A DNA stretch of 64,000 bases from Paracamarosporium sp. OC-R06-R3. Its lineage: Eukaryota; Ascomycota; Dothideomycetes; Pleosporales; Didymosphaeriaceae. Shown here piece by piece: positions 12,056 to 22,656 of this stretch (the stretch's first letter is position 1; the number at the start of each line of letters is the position of its first letter). The position numbers and the translations under genes were made by a program. The stretch is taken from the NCBI GenBank assembly GCA_019828545.1, contig JACVRA010000055.1:34915-98914 (forward strand), in the 5' to 3' direction. Under the pieces are notes generated by a model. The model saw nothing but the letters and a program-made list of their open reading frames with translations. It searched no databases and was not told where the DNA came from.

Positions 12056-12681
12056 GTTGGGAATCCGCAGAAAGAACAAACAATAGGACAGACAATCTAT
12101 TACAACAACAAAAGGACGATGAAGGGTATAGCAACACTGCACGGAGAGGTATGCACGATCTGGCCGACTCTGGAAGTACCTGCCAGGTACCTTTATAGAC
12201 CATCGAGACTTGAATAGCGCGGGCACTTGGCCCGCAACTCCGTGATATCCCCAACTGTGGAGTAGGGAGGATGTACACGATTGGGTGCGGCGATCGGATA
12301 TAGCTAGCTCAATGTCAAGCGCGTCCGAAGTTCACCCACCAAGCTGCCATTGGACATTGGCCGACAGCCGAACCGTAGAGGAAACGACGATAGCCCGATG
12401 ATTCTCCATTTGATCAGTTGGACATCAGCTGATGCGTGGAAGATGGAGTTTCGAGAATACCGTTGGGATGCATGACTTACGAACATGTCCAGCAGTACGG
12501 TTCTTGAGTCATGTCGCCAGGAAGAAGATGCCCTGTGCACAAGCCACCCCACGTGCTCTAGCATGCACTTGCGCTTCGTCATTCGCAGTATTACCTCTTA
12601 CTTCCTTCCATCAAAATCAGGGTCCAGCTTGGTGCCTTTGTTTCTTTGCATTTGCTCTGTTTTCGTGGCTGATACAGCACT
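12056..12681. promoter_or_regulatory. Divergent promoter region, beta-glucosidase / FAR-17a-like gene
   Basis: About 625 bases between two divergent starts. On the minus strand a TATAAAG (12191-12197) is well placed for the beta-glucosidase. The plus-strand side is rich in T and C just before the ATG at 12682. No other element is clear. Confidence 0.45.
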
Positions 12682-14168
12682 ATGAGTGCATCTCGAATAG
12701 CTGCCGAGCTGAAACGGCGGCACCCATTGCAACGGTTTGATGCGCCCGGCAAAGGCTTGTCAGGCGCAACACATGTATGTCCTATCACGTGCAGACTTGA
12801 CACGGTTTATTTTAATAATATTGATCAGGTTGTTGGTCTCATCAGCTTCTACCGCTCCTTCAAATTGTATGGCAATTCTGTTCCGTAATACCCGAGCAAA
12901 TGTAGACGCTAATGTTATCGTAGCTTGGTAGACAACCCCAATATCATTGTAAGTTGTAAGCTATACTTCAAGCCCGGGGTATTTCAGACGTTCTGCCCAA
13001 TTGTTTCGAGCCCTTGCAACTTTCAGTGTCCCAGTCGCGTCAACATTTCCTTTTGGAATCGCTTCTTGGGTTTCCCTCCCAAGCGTTGGAGACCTTGGGT
13101 ATAACATGTTGTCTTGGTCCAATATACTCCGTCCTGTTTTTTTTTTTCAAAACCACTCTTATCCCTCAACCTTGTTCAATGCTTAAACAAATTGACACCT
13201 TATCCTCACTGCAATCATTTCTGACCCACCCTCTCCGCCCAATTGAACATCCCACGTACTGACCTCTCCCACAGAACGAATCGTTTGGCTGGCACCTCCA
13301 ATACCTGACCATCCTCGGGCTCTCGATCTCCACAACATGTTTCAGCACCGGTCTCCTCGCAGACATGACCTCCTCACACCGACTCTTCGCCATTAAAAAC
13401 TATCTCGCACTCGTCGCTGCACCCATCGAAATCCTGATTAGCATGCTCTACTGGGGTCTACGCGCCGTACGCACACTCATCCACTCCCTATTCGCGCAAG
13501 CCAAATACTGAAGAGAGCTTTCACAGGTCGACCCAACACTCGTCATCCCGCCCGACCTTCCCACGCCACCAATAATGGCTGATCTGGGCTTCCACCGTAC
13601 GCCCCCCATGCCCTATCAAACGAAAACATCATAAAATCCCCTGAGCTAACTCGCTCAGTCTTCCCATCATTGCTCCTCTCGCTAGACGCGCTCTTCCTGT
13701 CGCCCCCCTGGCCAACCAGCCCTATGAATCCGCGTGCCTCCCTTCTCTCCCTGCTCTCCTCCACTGCAATCGCCTTTCTCTACTGGTTCTGGATAGAGCT
13801 ATGCTACTCGCGAAACGGTCCGTCTGCCCCCACACTTGACACATCCCTATTGCTTCCCGTACCTTTCTTATCCATCCCATCAACCCACTTTCCTTACTTC
13901 TCACCCATGTCTCCGCTCGTTGATCTGCTACCCACCCCCGTAATCCAAGATACTAACTAGCCACCATACAGGATTCTACCCTTACCCCATCTTCTCCCTC
14001 CTCAATACACCCCAGCGTATTGGTCTCTTCGCCGCGAGCGGAGTAGCAATGTGGGCTGCGGGCGCGGCACTCCGCTGGTGCTACCGAGTTGTCAATGGAA
14101 TTGAAAAAGACATTCCGCTTGAAAGTCAACGTCAACGTCAACGTCAAGAAGAGAAGAAAATGAGGTAG
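12682..14168 (+). CDS. FAR-17a/AIG1-family membrane hydrolase
   Basis: Polytopic membrane protein of the FAR-17a/AIG1-like family, whose animal members AIG1 and ADTRP are threonine-dependent hydrolases of fatty-acid esters of hydroxy fatty acids. Supported exons: 12682-12774 (MSASRIAAELKRRHPLQR), 12829 to about 12880 (VVGLISFYRSFKLYGNS), about 13275-13477 (NESFGWHLQYLTILGLSIS...YWGLRA), a segment starting VDPTLVIPPDLP (about 13529), one with FPSLLLSLDALF ending 13817, and 13972-14168. The Thr of QYLTILGL and the His of MADLGFHLF match the conserved pair in the family. The last intron (13818-13971) has a perfect TACTAAC branch point. The junction between exons 2 and 3 is unresolved: a 396-base intron with a weak gttccg donor keeps frame, or a tiny exon is missing. 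The tail is a RQRQRQEEKK repeat. Confidence 0.8.
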
Positions 14169-14936
14169 GTTGGGTGGAGGAGGCAAAGGTACGATGCCGA
14201 GGGGGAGAGAGTCGTGAGGTTGCTGAGTATAGATGAATGAGGTGAGATTGGGAAGGAGTGGTAATTTGTAGGGGAGAGGTTTAGAGGACGTGAAGGCGGT
14301 CCGGATTTAGCACCGCACTAGAATAAATATAAGATACGTTACGTTGAGATGGATCGACAATGCATATGCTGACTATGTTAGCATGTAGCTGGGTACCTAC
14401 TTACTTCTTACGGCGTACTTGCTTAGGTGTGTCAGCAGCGGAATGTTTCACAGCACGATGGGTCCACGGAGAAGAGCAACATGTCTACCGAAACTCCTTC
14501 ATTAACCATGGTTTTCCAGTGAATATCGTACAAGCCCACCAGCCTTGTTACCATCCATGCTCGCAAACAAACTCGAGTAAAGAAGGCATGCCAAGCCAGG
14601 GTTGGAAACCCTCTTAAAAGAATGCAGTCAACACCGACCGCTATAGTACATGTCCAAACCGCAATAAATGCCATGAATCATAAAGCATACCACTCGTACA
14701 TCAAGCCATAAGCCGTAAACCGTGGACCCGGGATAAAAGGAAACAGTTTGCACACATAGATGTCGCTCTCGCTCGCTGAAGATGAAGCGTAAAACCAAAA
14801 CAAGAAGCGAGAGTCGACAGTTGGGTGCTGAGAGCGTTGCTAGGAGGTCACAACGAAAACCATCAAGGCACGTTCCTGTTGCAGTGTAATGATGGGAGTG
14901 GCCCGAGAGGGATGTATCGCGGGACTACAATATCAG
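14169..14936. other. Convergent 3' spacer
   Basis: Lies between two converging genes. An AATAAA at 14322-14327 is a plausible polyadenylation signal for the FAR-17a-like gene. Short frames here have no recognisable product. Confidence 0.5.
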
Positions 14937-16514
14937 CTAAAGGGTAGACGGCGACGGTGGAGCCGTAATCGTGCGATTATCGTCATCATCCTGGATCGGA
15001 TGGTATCCATGCATCGGCATATAAAGCTGATTGTGGTATTGAAGTCCTGGATGTTCTTGGGTAAGCCCGTAAGTGTAGGCTTGGTAGTGGAAGGCAGCAG
15101 GTTGATGACCATGATGATGCTCATATGCTGATGCGTGGAGAACAGGGAGAATGTTTTCCTTGTTCTCAACCTTGTTTTCGAAATGGAAAGGGTGGTGGCT
15201 GAAGGTTTTGTATGGAGGTACAGTTGGAGCTGGTGTCGGAGATAGTTGGTGGTGGAAGCCAGCAGTGAGAGTACTGAACGGAGCAGGCTGACTGAAAGAT
15301 ATCTCGTCGTCTTGAAAGACCTTGAAATTCCGCTTCCGCTTGGGAGCGCGATCTCCATAGCTGTGCCCACGATCGGAACGAGCGTGCTCGTCGTCATGGC
15401 TACCACGGGCGACGTAGAAAGGTTGGGGGCGCGTAACGCGGCGCTGCCGGCGTGAGGCATTGATATCGATGTCAGCTAGAACCGGTCGCGTGAACGAAGG
15501 CGTTGGGCTCTCGGCCTTGATCAAATCGTCATCGTCATCGTCGTACACGGAGCTCGAAATCCTGCGCTGGCGCTTGAAGGACCCCGTAGGCGTGAAGATT
15601 AGCTCATTAGGTTCCACTTCTCGGGAGTTAAGCTCGAGCTGCTCGACGACGGAACTGTCCTTTTTCTGGTTCCGCTTGCGACGCATCTCAGGTGTGGCAG
15701 AGTCGAATATATCCATGCCCGGCCAATAGACGCCTTTGAGCTTGGTGCTCTCGCTAACGGCCATAGGATCTGCTGAGCCTGTGTCGGTGGGGTCGTCCTC
15801 GATGGCACACGAATCCTCCGCGGTTGTGTTATGGTATCGGCGGTGCTCGCTTGGATCCGAATACTCGCTAGATGTCTCGTAGTCGTTGGTATAGCTGCGG
15901 GAGCTTGCACCTGGGAAATGTTAGATCAAGTGTTGTGCACCCGACAATAGTACGCACGTGAATCTGTATCGGGCCAATACTGCATATGAGCGCCAAAAAC
16001 GCGAGGTGGTCGCTGTCGAAGGACGGGTCCTGGTTGGGGGGTTGGTGTAGGCGTGACGACGTTCTCGAGCTTGATCAATTGCTGCTCGGACAGGCGAGGG
16101 TCGAGCAGGTTGCCGACGGCGGCGCGAGGGCGAGAAGAGCGGGGGACCGGGGCTTCGATCTTGGGCGCGGGCGCCTGGCGAGCTGGAAGTGGAATTAGTA
16201 CGCGTGTCACATTCGCGGTGAAGCAAGCAGAACGGGTGAAGACGCGTACCGACAGGCCTCGCACGCGAGCGACGTTTGTCCTTCTGTGTCATCCGCTCCG
16301 ACATCAGATCTTCGACGTTCCATTCGGTGTACCATCGGTCGTAAGACTCAACCAAGCGGCGGGCAGCATCGTCGTTGCTTGAACGAACCTTGACTCTGTA
16401 GTAGTTGGAGAGATGGCCTTTGCTGGCAATGTGTGTGAGCAAATGAGATACATCGCTGAAGTTGGGACGCTTGGGGCAAATGCTGCAGTGAAGTGGGATG
16501 CTGGCAGAGGCCAT
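14937..16514 (-). CDS. Zinc-finger nuclear protein with KEN-box motif (unknown function)
   Basis: I do not recognise a named family. Three exons: 16514-16250, 16182-15958 and 15910-14937 (introns 67 and 47 bases), about 487 residues. The N-terminus holds one C2H2-like finger, CSICPKRPNFSDVSHLLTHI with a following KGH, so the ligands are probably two Cys and two or three His. The remainder is low complexity: a Pro/Arg-rich centre, an acidic DDDDDD run (about residues 288-293), a basic nuclear-localisation-like PKRKRNFK (about 353-360), then VENKENILP with KEN at 414-416, and a His/Tyr/Pro-rich tail. Nuclear location is inferred from the finger and basic cluster; the KEN could be an APC/C degron. 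The MASASIPLH start is the first ATG before the finger. Confidence 0.75.
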
Positions 16515-17274
16515 GGCCGCCGCTGTAGTACGCAGACGCTCAGTACGCAGCACAGTGAAGAGAAAAGTGAAAGTGCTGTCCCTGCAGCGTAGTTGGTGAA
16601 GAAAGAGAGTGATGTGAAAGGAGCGGGTGGGTGTTGAGAAGGAGAAGAGGTGACGGAAGAGCAGGATGTTAAGGCTAGCCAGGCGTCTCGGTCACTGCCG
16701 CAGGTGCAGCTGCACCATTGACGCGAGAGATGAGGCACAAGAGCAGGAAGCAGGCACAGGTAGCTTGGGGAGAAGGATGGAGGAAAGAAGCACGCAATGG
16801 GGAGAAGGAGAAGAGGCAGAAGGGTGAGGGACGGTGGATGCCCGTTTCCATCCTGTACCACGTGGGAGAAATAGCAAGAACGGCATCAGCCGTATACGCG
16901 GCTGGCCGTGAGAGAAGAACAAAGTAAGAGAACGACGATCTTGCAGATAGATGAGAACTAAGAGATGGAAGGCTAAGAGAGGAATGAGTGCAGTCGTGGT
17001 CTACTAACGTGTCGCGTGGGCACCTGACCATGGTCACTCCAGGGCTCCAAGACACGAAATCGTTGGATGAGTAGACGACAGCGCGCATTCACCACGCATG
17101 GAAAGGTCCATCACTTGACGCCAGTCACTTGATCCAAGAGTGCTTAGACTCGTTGTGTTTGCAATTTTCTCTTATGATTTATTTGCCTAGGCATCGCTGC
17201 ACGACATCCCGTGGCATGCAACTACACGGCGGTTAGCTTGCGACGCCAGGCAAGTTGTAGAATAGAAAGTCATA
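16515..17274. other. Promoter side of the zinc-finger gene
   Basis: About 760 bases, strongly purine-rich on the plus strand (pyrimidine-rich on the minus strand, as in fungal 5' leaders). Minus-strand frames here are low-complexity leader sequence rather than genes. Confidence 0.5.
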
Positions 17275-18383
17275 CTAAGTTGGGTCGACTTCTCTGAGCC
17301 CCGGGTATTTGAGCAGACTGAGTCCAGCCAGGCCAAAGTGCGTGTGGAACACGTCTACCATGTCGCCAGGCCTATCAGACAAACCTCCCAATTCAGGGTC
17401 CTATACTCGTTAGACATGCCGTGACCGTTGCTTGATGTTGACTTACTTGGCAGCCAAGAATGAAAGCGGTCAATTTCTCGCCATCTATCCAGTGCAGCTT
17501 GTTAATCATAGCGAGACTGCTCATGACCCACCAGCTGTAGCAGACATCCTCCGTCTTCTCCGGTCTCCCGTTCAACCCACCGTTCTTGAGCTGTCGTTCG
17601 CTCAACCACGCCCCGAGTTTTTCTTGATCGACCAAGTCAAGTCTTCCCGCGATGGTCAGGGCGCCTACGCACGTGTAAACCTGCCCCGAGTGCGACTCGG
17701 CGCCCGGACTAGTGCCATACGCGCCATCAAAGTTAGCGCATGAGTTTATATGCTGGACTGCTTTGTCGACGTCGACCAGATGGAGCAGCCCCATGAGAGA
17801 GAGGGACAGGAAGGCATTGAACAGGAACCTCGTGTCCTTCTCGCCCCACTCATCGCCCGCAAAAGTGCCAGTCTCGGGGTCCTGGAGACTAGCGATCCCT
17901 ACCTATCATGAGCAGAGGCCACTGAGCAGAGGAAGCCAAACATACATTGGGCAATCTTGCGGCGGCCACCCTTCATGTGGGCGTCCAGGTCGTCAAAAGC
18001 ATCGAGGGTGGCGATGATTTGCACGGCACTGCAGGTATACAGCATGTGTGCGTCGTGGCCCGGTGCAGCACCGAAGCCACCGCTCTCGTGCAGGCACGAG
18101 AAGACGAAGCTGAGGATGGCGTTGCGGGGCAGGGCTTCCGGGCGGCCCAGCAGATGCAGGGCCGTCATGCCCCAGTACAGGCCGTTCAGCCTGAGATGCT
18201 CGGTGAGCCAGTACTCGAGCTCATGCTTGCGCTGCAGCGGTCAGTTGGGCGCGCGGAAGCATGCAGTCGAGGCAGACGCACGGTGTCGAGGCTCTGGATG
18301 TAGGCGACGTGCTGGTCGACATGGAGGCGCGTCTCGGCGGGCAGGGCGACGACGCCGCGACCAGGCCCGGAGACGAGAGACAT
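17275..18383 (-). CDS. BET2: Rab geranylgeranyltransferase beta subunit
   Basis: Catalytic beta subunit of type II protein geranylgeranyltransferase, which prenylates C-terminal cysteines of Rab GTPases together with the alpha subunit and Rab escort protein. Four exons: 18383-18282, 18231-17946, 17898-17447 and 17400-17275, introns 46-50 bases, 321 residues, as expected for the family. Prenyltransferase repeats run through the protein: [82 protein letters not shown] and [19 protein letters not shown]. Zinc ligands are the Asp and Cys of EDVCYSWW and the His of VFHTHFG. The GLNGRPEK and DVCYSWW signatures fit BET2 rather than farnesyltransferase or GGTase I. Cytosolic, essential in yeast. Confidence 0.95.
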
Positions 18384-19509
18384 TTGAGCTGTGAGAGCGG
18401 GCGTGGGCTGAGATGAGCTGAAACGCTCATGGCCGTGGTGGCCGTGGTGAGCGCCGGCGGGGTCCGTTGGTGTCGCTAGCCCTGTGCCTGGCGCAAACGG
18501 CCCTGGGCCCGAGCGCAGTTCCAGCATTCTCGCTCGCACGTCGCTGCCGCCCATCTCGTCCCGCAGGCCACGGCATCAGTCCAGGCGTCTCCCGCCGTGT
18601 GCCTCAATTGCTTTGCCAGTCCCAGCAGCCCTCGGCCACCCTTCACCGCGCCCCCGCCGCCCGCCCGCCGCCTCGCCTCCCTCGGCCCCCCGTAGCCGCC
18701 CTCTGCGCCCGCTGGCCTCCCTGCACACAGCCCACATTGACGGGCACGCCTCTTTGTCTCTCAAGGCCGCGCTCCCTTGTTCTGGCGCTGGTGAGTGTTG
18801 CCCGACGCCAGCGTTGGGTCTGCCCCCTCCTTTGTTTCAACACCGTGGCAGATCAATGTGATACTGCATGTCGGCTATGGCTCCTTGTACTGACGGCATC
18901 CATCACGCAGCCTCCAACCTCGCGCAACCCCACCGACTCGCTCCCTGAGTCTGCTCCACCGCACCCCCATCCTGTGCGCTCCCGTCGGTCGCACAAAGCG
19001 CCGCCTCCGGTTCGACAGCGGCATCCCGCACGCCTGCCGCTCTCCCTGCTCTGCGCGCCATCAGACTCGACCCTCGTGTGCTCCTGCAGACGGCAGTGCA
19101 AAGAGCAAGTCTCCACTCTACCAGGGTTGCCACGGTTCGTACCACATTCTCTGGGCCTCTAATACTCCCCGTCCCGGAGCCGCTGTCCGTTTTCTTCACA
19201 CGCTGACAGCCATGCGCCATCACAGTTCTCCCAACCGTGTCCCCGACCTCCATTACCGCATACCTCGCTCGCCGCATGCCCCTGTGCTCGTGAAGCCCTC
19301 TCCTCCAAATCCCACGTATCGCTCTCCCGACCTTTCCAACCACTCGACCTACCCCCAACCCGAGGCGCCCTCGCCGCACAACTATACCGAGGTATTTTGC
19401 CCACCTCTACTCACACAGTCCACGAAGCGAGAGGTCGGCATTGCTCCATGTCACAGCTATACTAAGACGTAGCTAGCCTTGGGATCCGCAACGGAAACCA
19501 CTCCGAAAA
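18384..19509. promoter_or_regulatory. Divergent promoter region, BET2 / RhoGAP
   Basis: More than 1.1 kb of GC- and CT-rich DNA. A 231-codon plus-strand frame (18467-19162) is open but reads as low-complexity Pro/Arg/Ser sequence with no domain and overlaps opposing frames, so I treat the stretch as promoter plus a long CT-rich 5' leader for the RhoGAP gene. Confidence 0.5.
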
Positions 19510-21852
19510 ATGCCAAAGTCGTCCTCTTTGTCGCTAGCCATGCGGTCCAAGGGCGGAAAGGAAAACGTAAACTCTCCGCTTAGCCCCCTAAGCCCATCGT
19601 CTCCGAACATGAACGGCAACGACCCCAACGGTGCAACGCCGACGGCTGCTTACCACGACATGCCTGCTTCGCCCACCTCGCCTAAGCCCCGAAAGGATTC
19701 GAAGAGCATCTTTTCCAATTTCTCTGCCACGCGATCGTCATCGCGCATAACGAACCCCGAAAACTCAAGTCGACAGTTGCCCGATCCAAGAGAGGGACAG
19801 ACTGCCATCTACGTGAATGGCCGCAGTGGTAGTTCGACGCCAGACCTAAGCCGGCCAGTCCAAACACCAAATTCTGACGGTAAGTGACATGCAACACTAG
19901 GCCAACACCTTGAGTATTAGGATCCTTTTTCCCTTTGTCTGACCCTTCTGGAGACCACGTGGTACTCAACTGTTGGCATGGTGCTGTGCTCTTGCCGAGA
20001 GACGTCAACTGACATGCGCAGACAACCGATCCGAAACAATTCTATTCGAGCAGCAAAGCGGTTCCGGCAGATCCACCGAAGCAACGGAGGTTGGTCTGGA
20101 TACTCCTACTTCCAAGCGCGATAAGTCGAAACCAAAGAAACAAAGCGGCATGCTTGGACGATCGAGATCGATCAAAACTGACGAAGGGTCCGGGCGAACT
20201 AAACTCAACAAAGTCCAACCTGCCAAATTGTCGCCAGATTCGACAGCATCTTGGACGCACAACGGTGATGGTGTACCTTTGAAGAGTGCGCCAATGGAAA
20301 AGGACAAATCGTGGCGCTCCAACATGGCATTTGGTAAATACCGAACGCACTCCGCAGACCGACACGACGGCTCCCAGCTCGCTCCACGTGATCACGATGA
20401 CGCCCGGAGAGACAGGGGAGAGCAGAGCTCCGTGGCCTCGGGTTCATACAACGAAAGCCGTGGCGCTCAATTGATGTCCAATATGGGTTCAGGAGCTATG
20501 AAAGTGGGCGAGAAGCTCAACTCTGCTCGTAAAGGGCTATTCGGGAAGCTGGGCCGAAGCTCGAGCAATCATGAAAGGGAGCTCCAGATCCCCAAAGAAC
20601 AATACCAGTTCAAGATTATCCACACACCATTGGTTGAACAGACCAGGTTAACCAGGATTTCAAATCGTCTGGAGAACTCCAAGGACAAGACGGAATTTTG
20701 GATGCCGGCGCTGCCTTGGCGTTGTATCGAGTATGTTGTTATTATCAGCTTTAAGAATTTGGACTGATTCACGATATAGTTACTTAAATATGAGGGGATG
20801 TGAAGAAGAAGGCCTCTACCGAGTCCCTGGCGCCGCTCACCAGATTAGATATTACGAGCAGAAGTTCGATCAAGGCATGTGTACCAAAGTACTCATATCA
20901 AACGCATAGCTAACCGGCAACAGATCGAGACATTGACCTTATCGCAGACGAAAACCTAAACGACCCGAACGTAATTGGTTCCTTGTTTAAAAATTGGCTG
21001 CGACAATTGCCCGACGAGATCTTCCCCAAGGCCATCCAATCGCGAATTCAGCAAGAGTGTCAAGGTGCAAAGAGCACACCTCAGCTTTTGAAGGATGAGC
21101 TTTCAAAGCTGCCACCGTTCAATTACTACCTCCTGTTTGCTATCACTTGCCACATCAGCCTGCTGCACTCTTGCTCCGAGTTCAACAAAATGAACTATAA
21201 CAACTTGTGCATATGCTTTCAACCCGCCATCAAGATCGACGCGTTCTGCTTTCAGTTCTTGATTCTGGACTGGCGCAATTGCTGGCAGGGATGCTGGACT
21301 GAGAAAGAGTACCTAGTCGAAGAGGTGAAGTTGCTGGATGCCCTTGAAGCCCAGTCAAAGCCCCAACCCACCCCATCTCGTAACGGACACAGCTCCAGCA
21401 AGACAAAAGGCTCACAGTCGTCGGGGTTTCTAGGAGACAACTTCAAGTCTTCCTCAGCACGAAACGAGTCCAGGGACCGAAAAGCATCCTCTTCGCGGGG
21501 AGTATCTTCAGACCGAAGCCTGGCCTCGGGGCGTGCCACTCCACCGAACTCGTCTCTCCTCTCTTCCGAGAAATCCAGCAGCTCCAAGCGTGGCGGCGTG
21601 CACGAACGGGACCCCTCGGCGGACCGGGCGATCTCTTCGTCGGACAGTCGCGAAGCGTTCAACGCGCGTGGTACCCCAAAACGAGCACCGCCATCTGTGA
21701 GAACGGAGACGGTAGACGACGAAGACGCCAGTGCGACGCCCACGCAAGCGCAGCACAGCAGAGGCCTGTCGGAGAGCCAGTTTCGCCTCGACCTTAGCAA
21801 CCCGCCGAGTTCGCCATTTTCAATAGATTTTAATGGACCTAATGGACGATGA
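19510..21852 (+). CDS. Rho GTPase-activating protein (RhoGAP domain)
   Basis: Four exons: 19510-19879, 20022-20730, 20780-20874 and 20924-21852, about 700 residues. The first 300 residues are Ser/Pro-rich and disordered. The RhoGAP domain (about 320-540) contains EEEGLYRVPGA with the arginine finger at about residue 374, then GSLFKNWLRQLPDEIFPK and FNKMNYNNLCICFQPA, which carry the conserved Lys and Asn contacts. A Ser-rich tail follows. It should accelerate GTP hydrolysis by a Rho or Cdc42-type GTPase at sites of polar growth. Introns 1, 2 and 3 are 142, 49 and 49 bases. Intron 3 starts with GC rather than GT (CAAG|gcatgt, ending caacag); this is the only junction that keeps the reading frame. 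Exact orthology (Sac7, Rga or Bem3 type) is not settled. Confidence 0.9.
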
Positions 21853-22656
21853 TGGAAGGACATGGAATGAGGACCATGGCCTTAGGTTGAAAGTGACCAT
21901 GTGCGTTGGATGATGAAAGAGGGTTCAGTCTCGATTTTTGCTTTTCCGCTACCTTCCTCTCTACCCACCTATTGCATGGTTTGGTTTCCGTTTTGGCTGC
22001 CGCGATGTCGCGATACCCGTCCCCGAAGCCTTTTGGGCGCGTGGCAGCACTTGTAGTCGTTTGATCAATTAGCACTGAGCGGTGGAGTTGGGTTGCATGC
22101 GAACTGCATTTTGGCGTCATTTCTAGGGCGGCTTTTGGTGTGCCGATGGCTGGGAGCTTCTCGGGGGTACTAGCAGGGATGGGGGATGGGTTGTACGATA
22201 TATTGGCATAGCGTAGAGCCGGGCGCAAGAGAATTTCCGTTGAGCGTTGCGGTGTGCTCCAGCAGGCGTGCAATGGTCATGCGTTAGCTCTATTGGAGCG
22301 TGCGCCTCTCCGCGCTACGCGAACCAAGGCGGAGGAGTCGAGAACGGCATGACGTATGGTCAGGAACGGCCAGCGGCTGACAGCGCGTTTTGAGTGCTGC
22401 TTGCATCGGCTGCCGATTGACTTGCCCGCACCTTCGCCCTCTCTCACCCCACAGAGAGCAGGCGGGCAGTCGCGCCCTCATCCTTCCTGCCGCTTCACGA
22501 CGCTGTGTATATACTCGTCGTCGCCTGGCCGGTCCCACCTCTGCTCCACCGCCCTCGCACCCTACACAGCGCACCTATTCTTACCGCCTGTTGCAGATAA
22601 CTGCGCATTTTTGCCATTGTTTACAAGCCAGACACGTTTCAGTCGCACTCACAACC
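21853..22656. promoter_or_regulatory. Spacer: RhoGAP 3' end and GDB1 promoter
   Basis: About 800 bases. The last 200 bases before the GDB1 ATG are pyrimidine-rich, typical of a strongly expressed fungal gene leader. No coding region or named motif is supported. Confidence 0.5.

Noticed and set aside
13178..13262. Short frame starting MLKQIDTLSS as first exon of the FAR-17a-like gene
   Set aside because: It stops before the conserved NESFGW exon with only about 19 bases between, too short for an intron; the 12682 start gives family-like N-terminal sequence instead.
14122..14146. CAACGT tandem repeat as a regulatory repeat
   Set aside because: It is coding and gives the RQRQRQ tail of the FAR-17a-like protein; slippage explains it.
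18467..19162. 231-codon plus-strand frame between BET2 and the RhoGAP gene
   Set aside because: Low-complexity Pro/Ser/Arg sequence in GC-rich DNA, no domain, several opposing open frames; looks like promoter and CT-rich leader.
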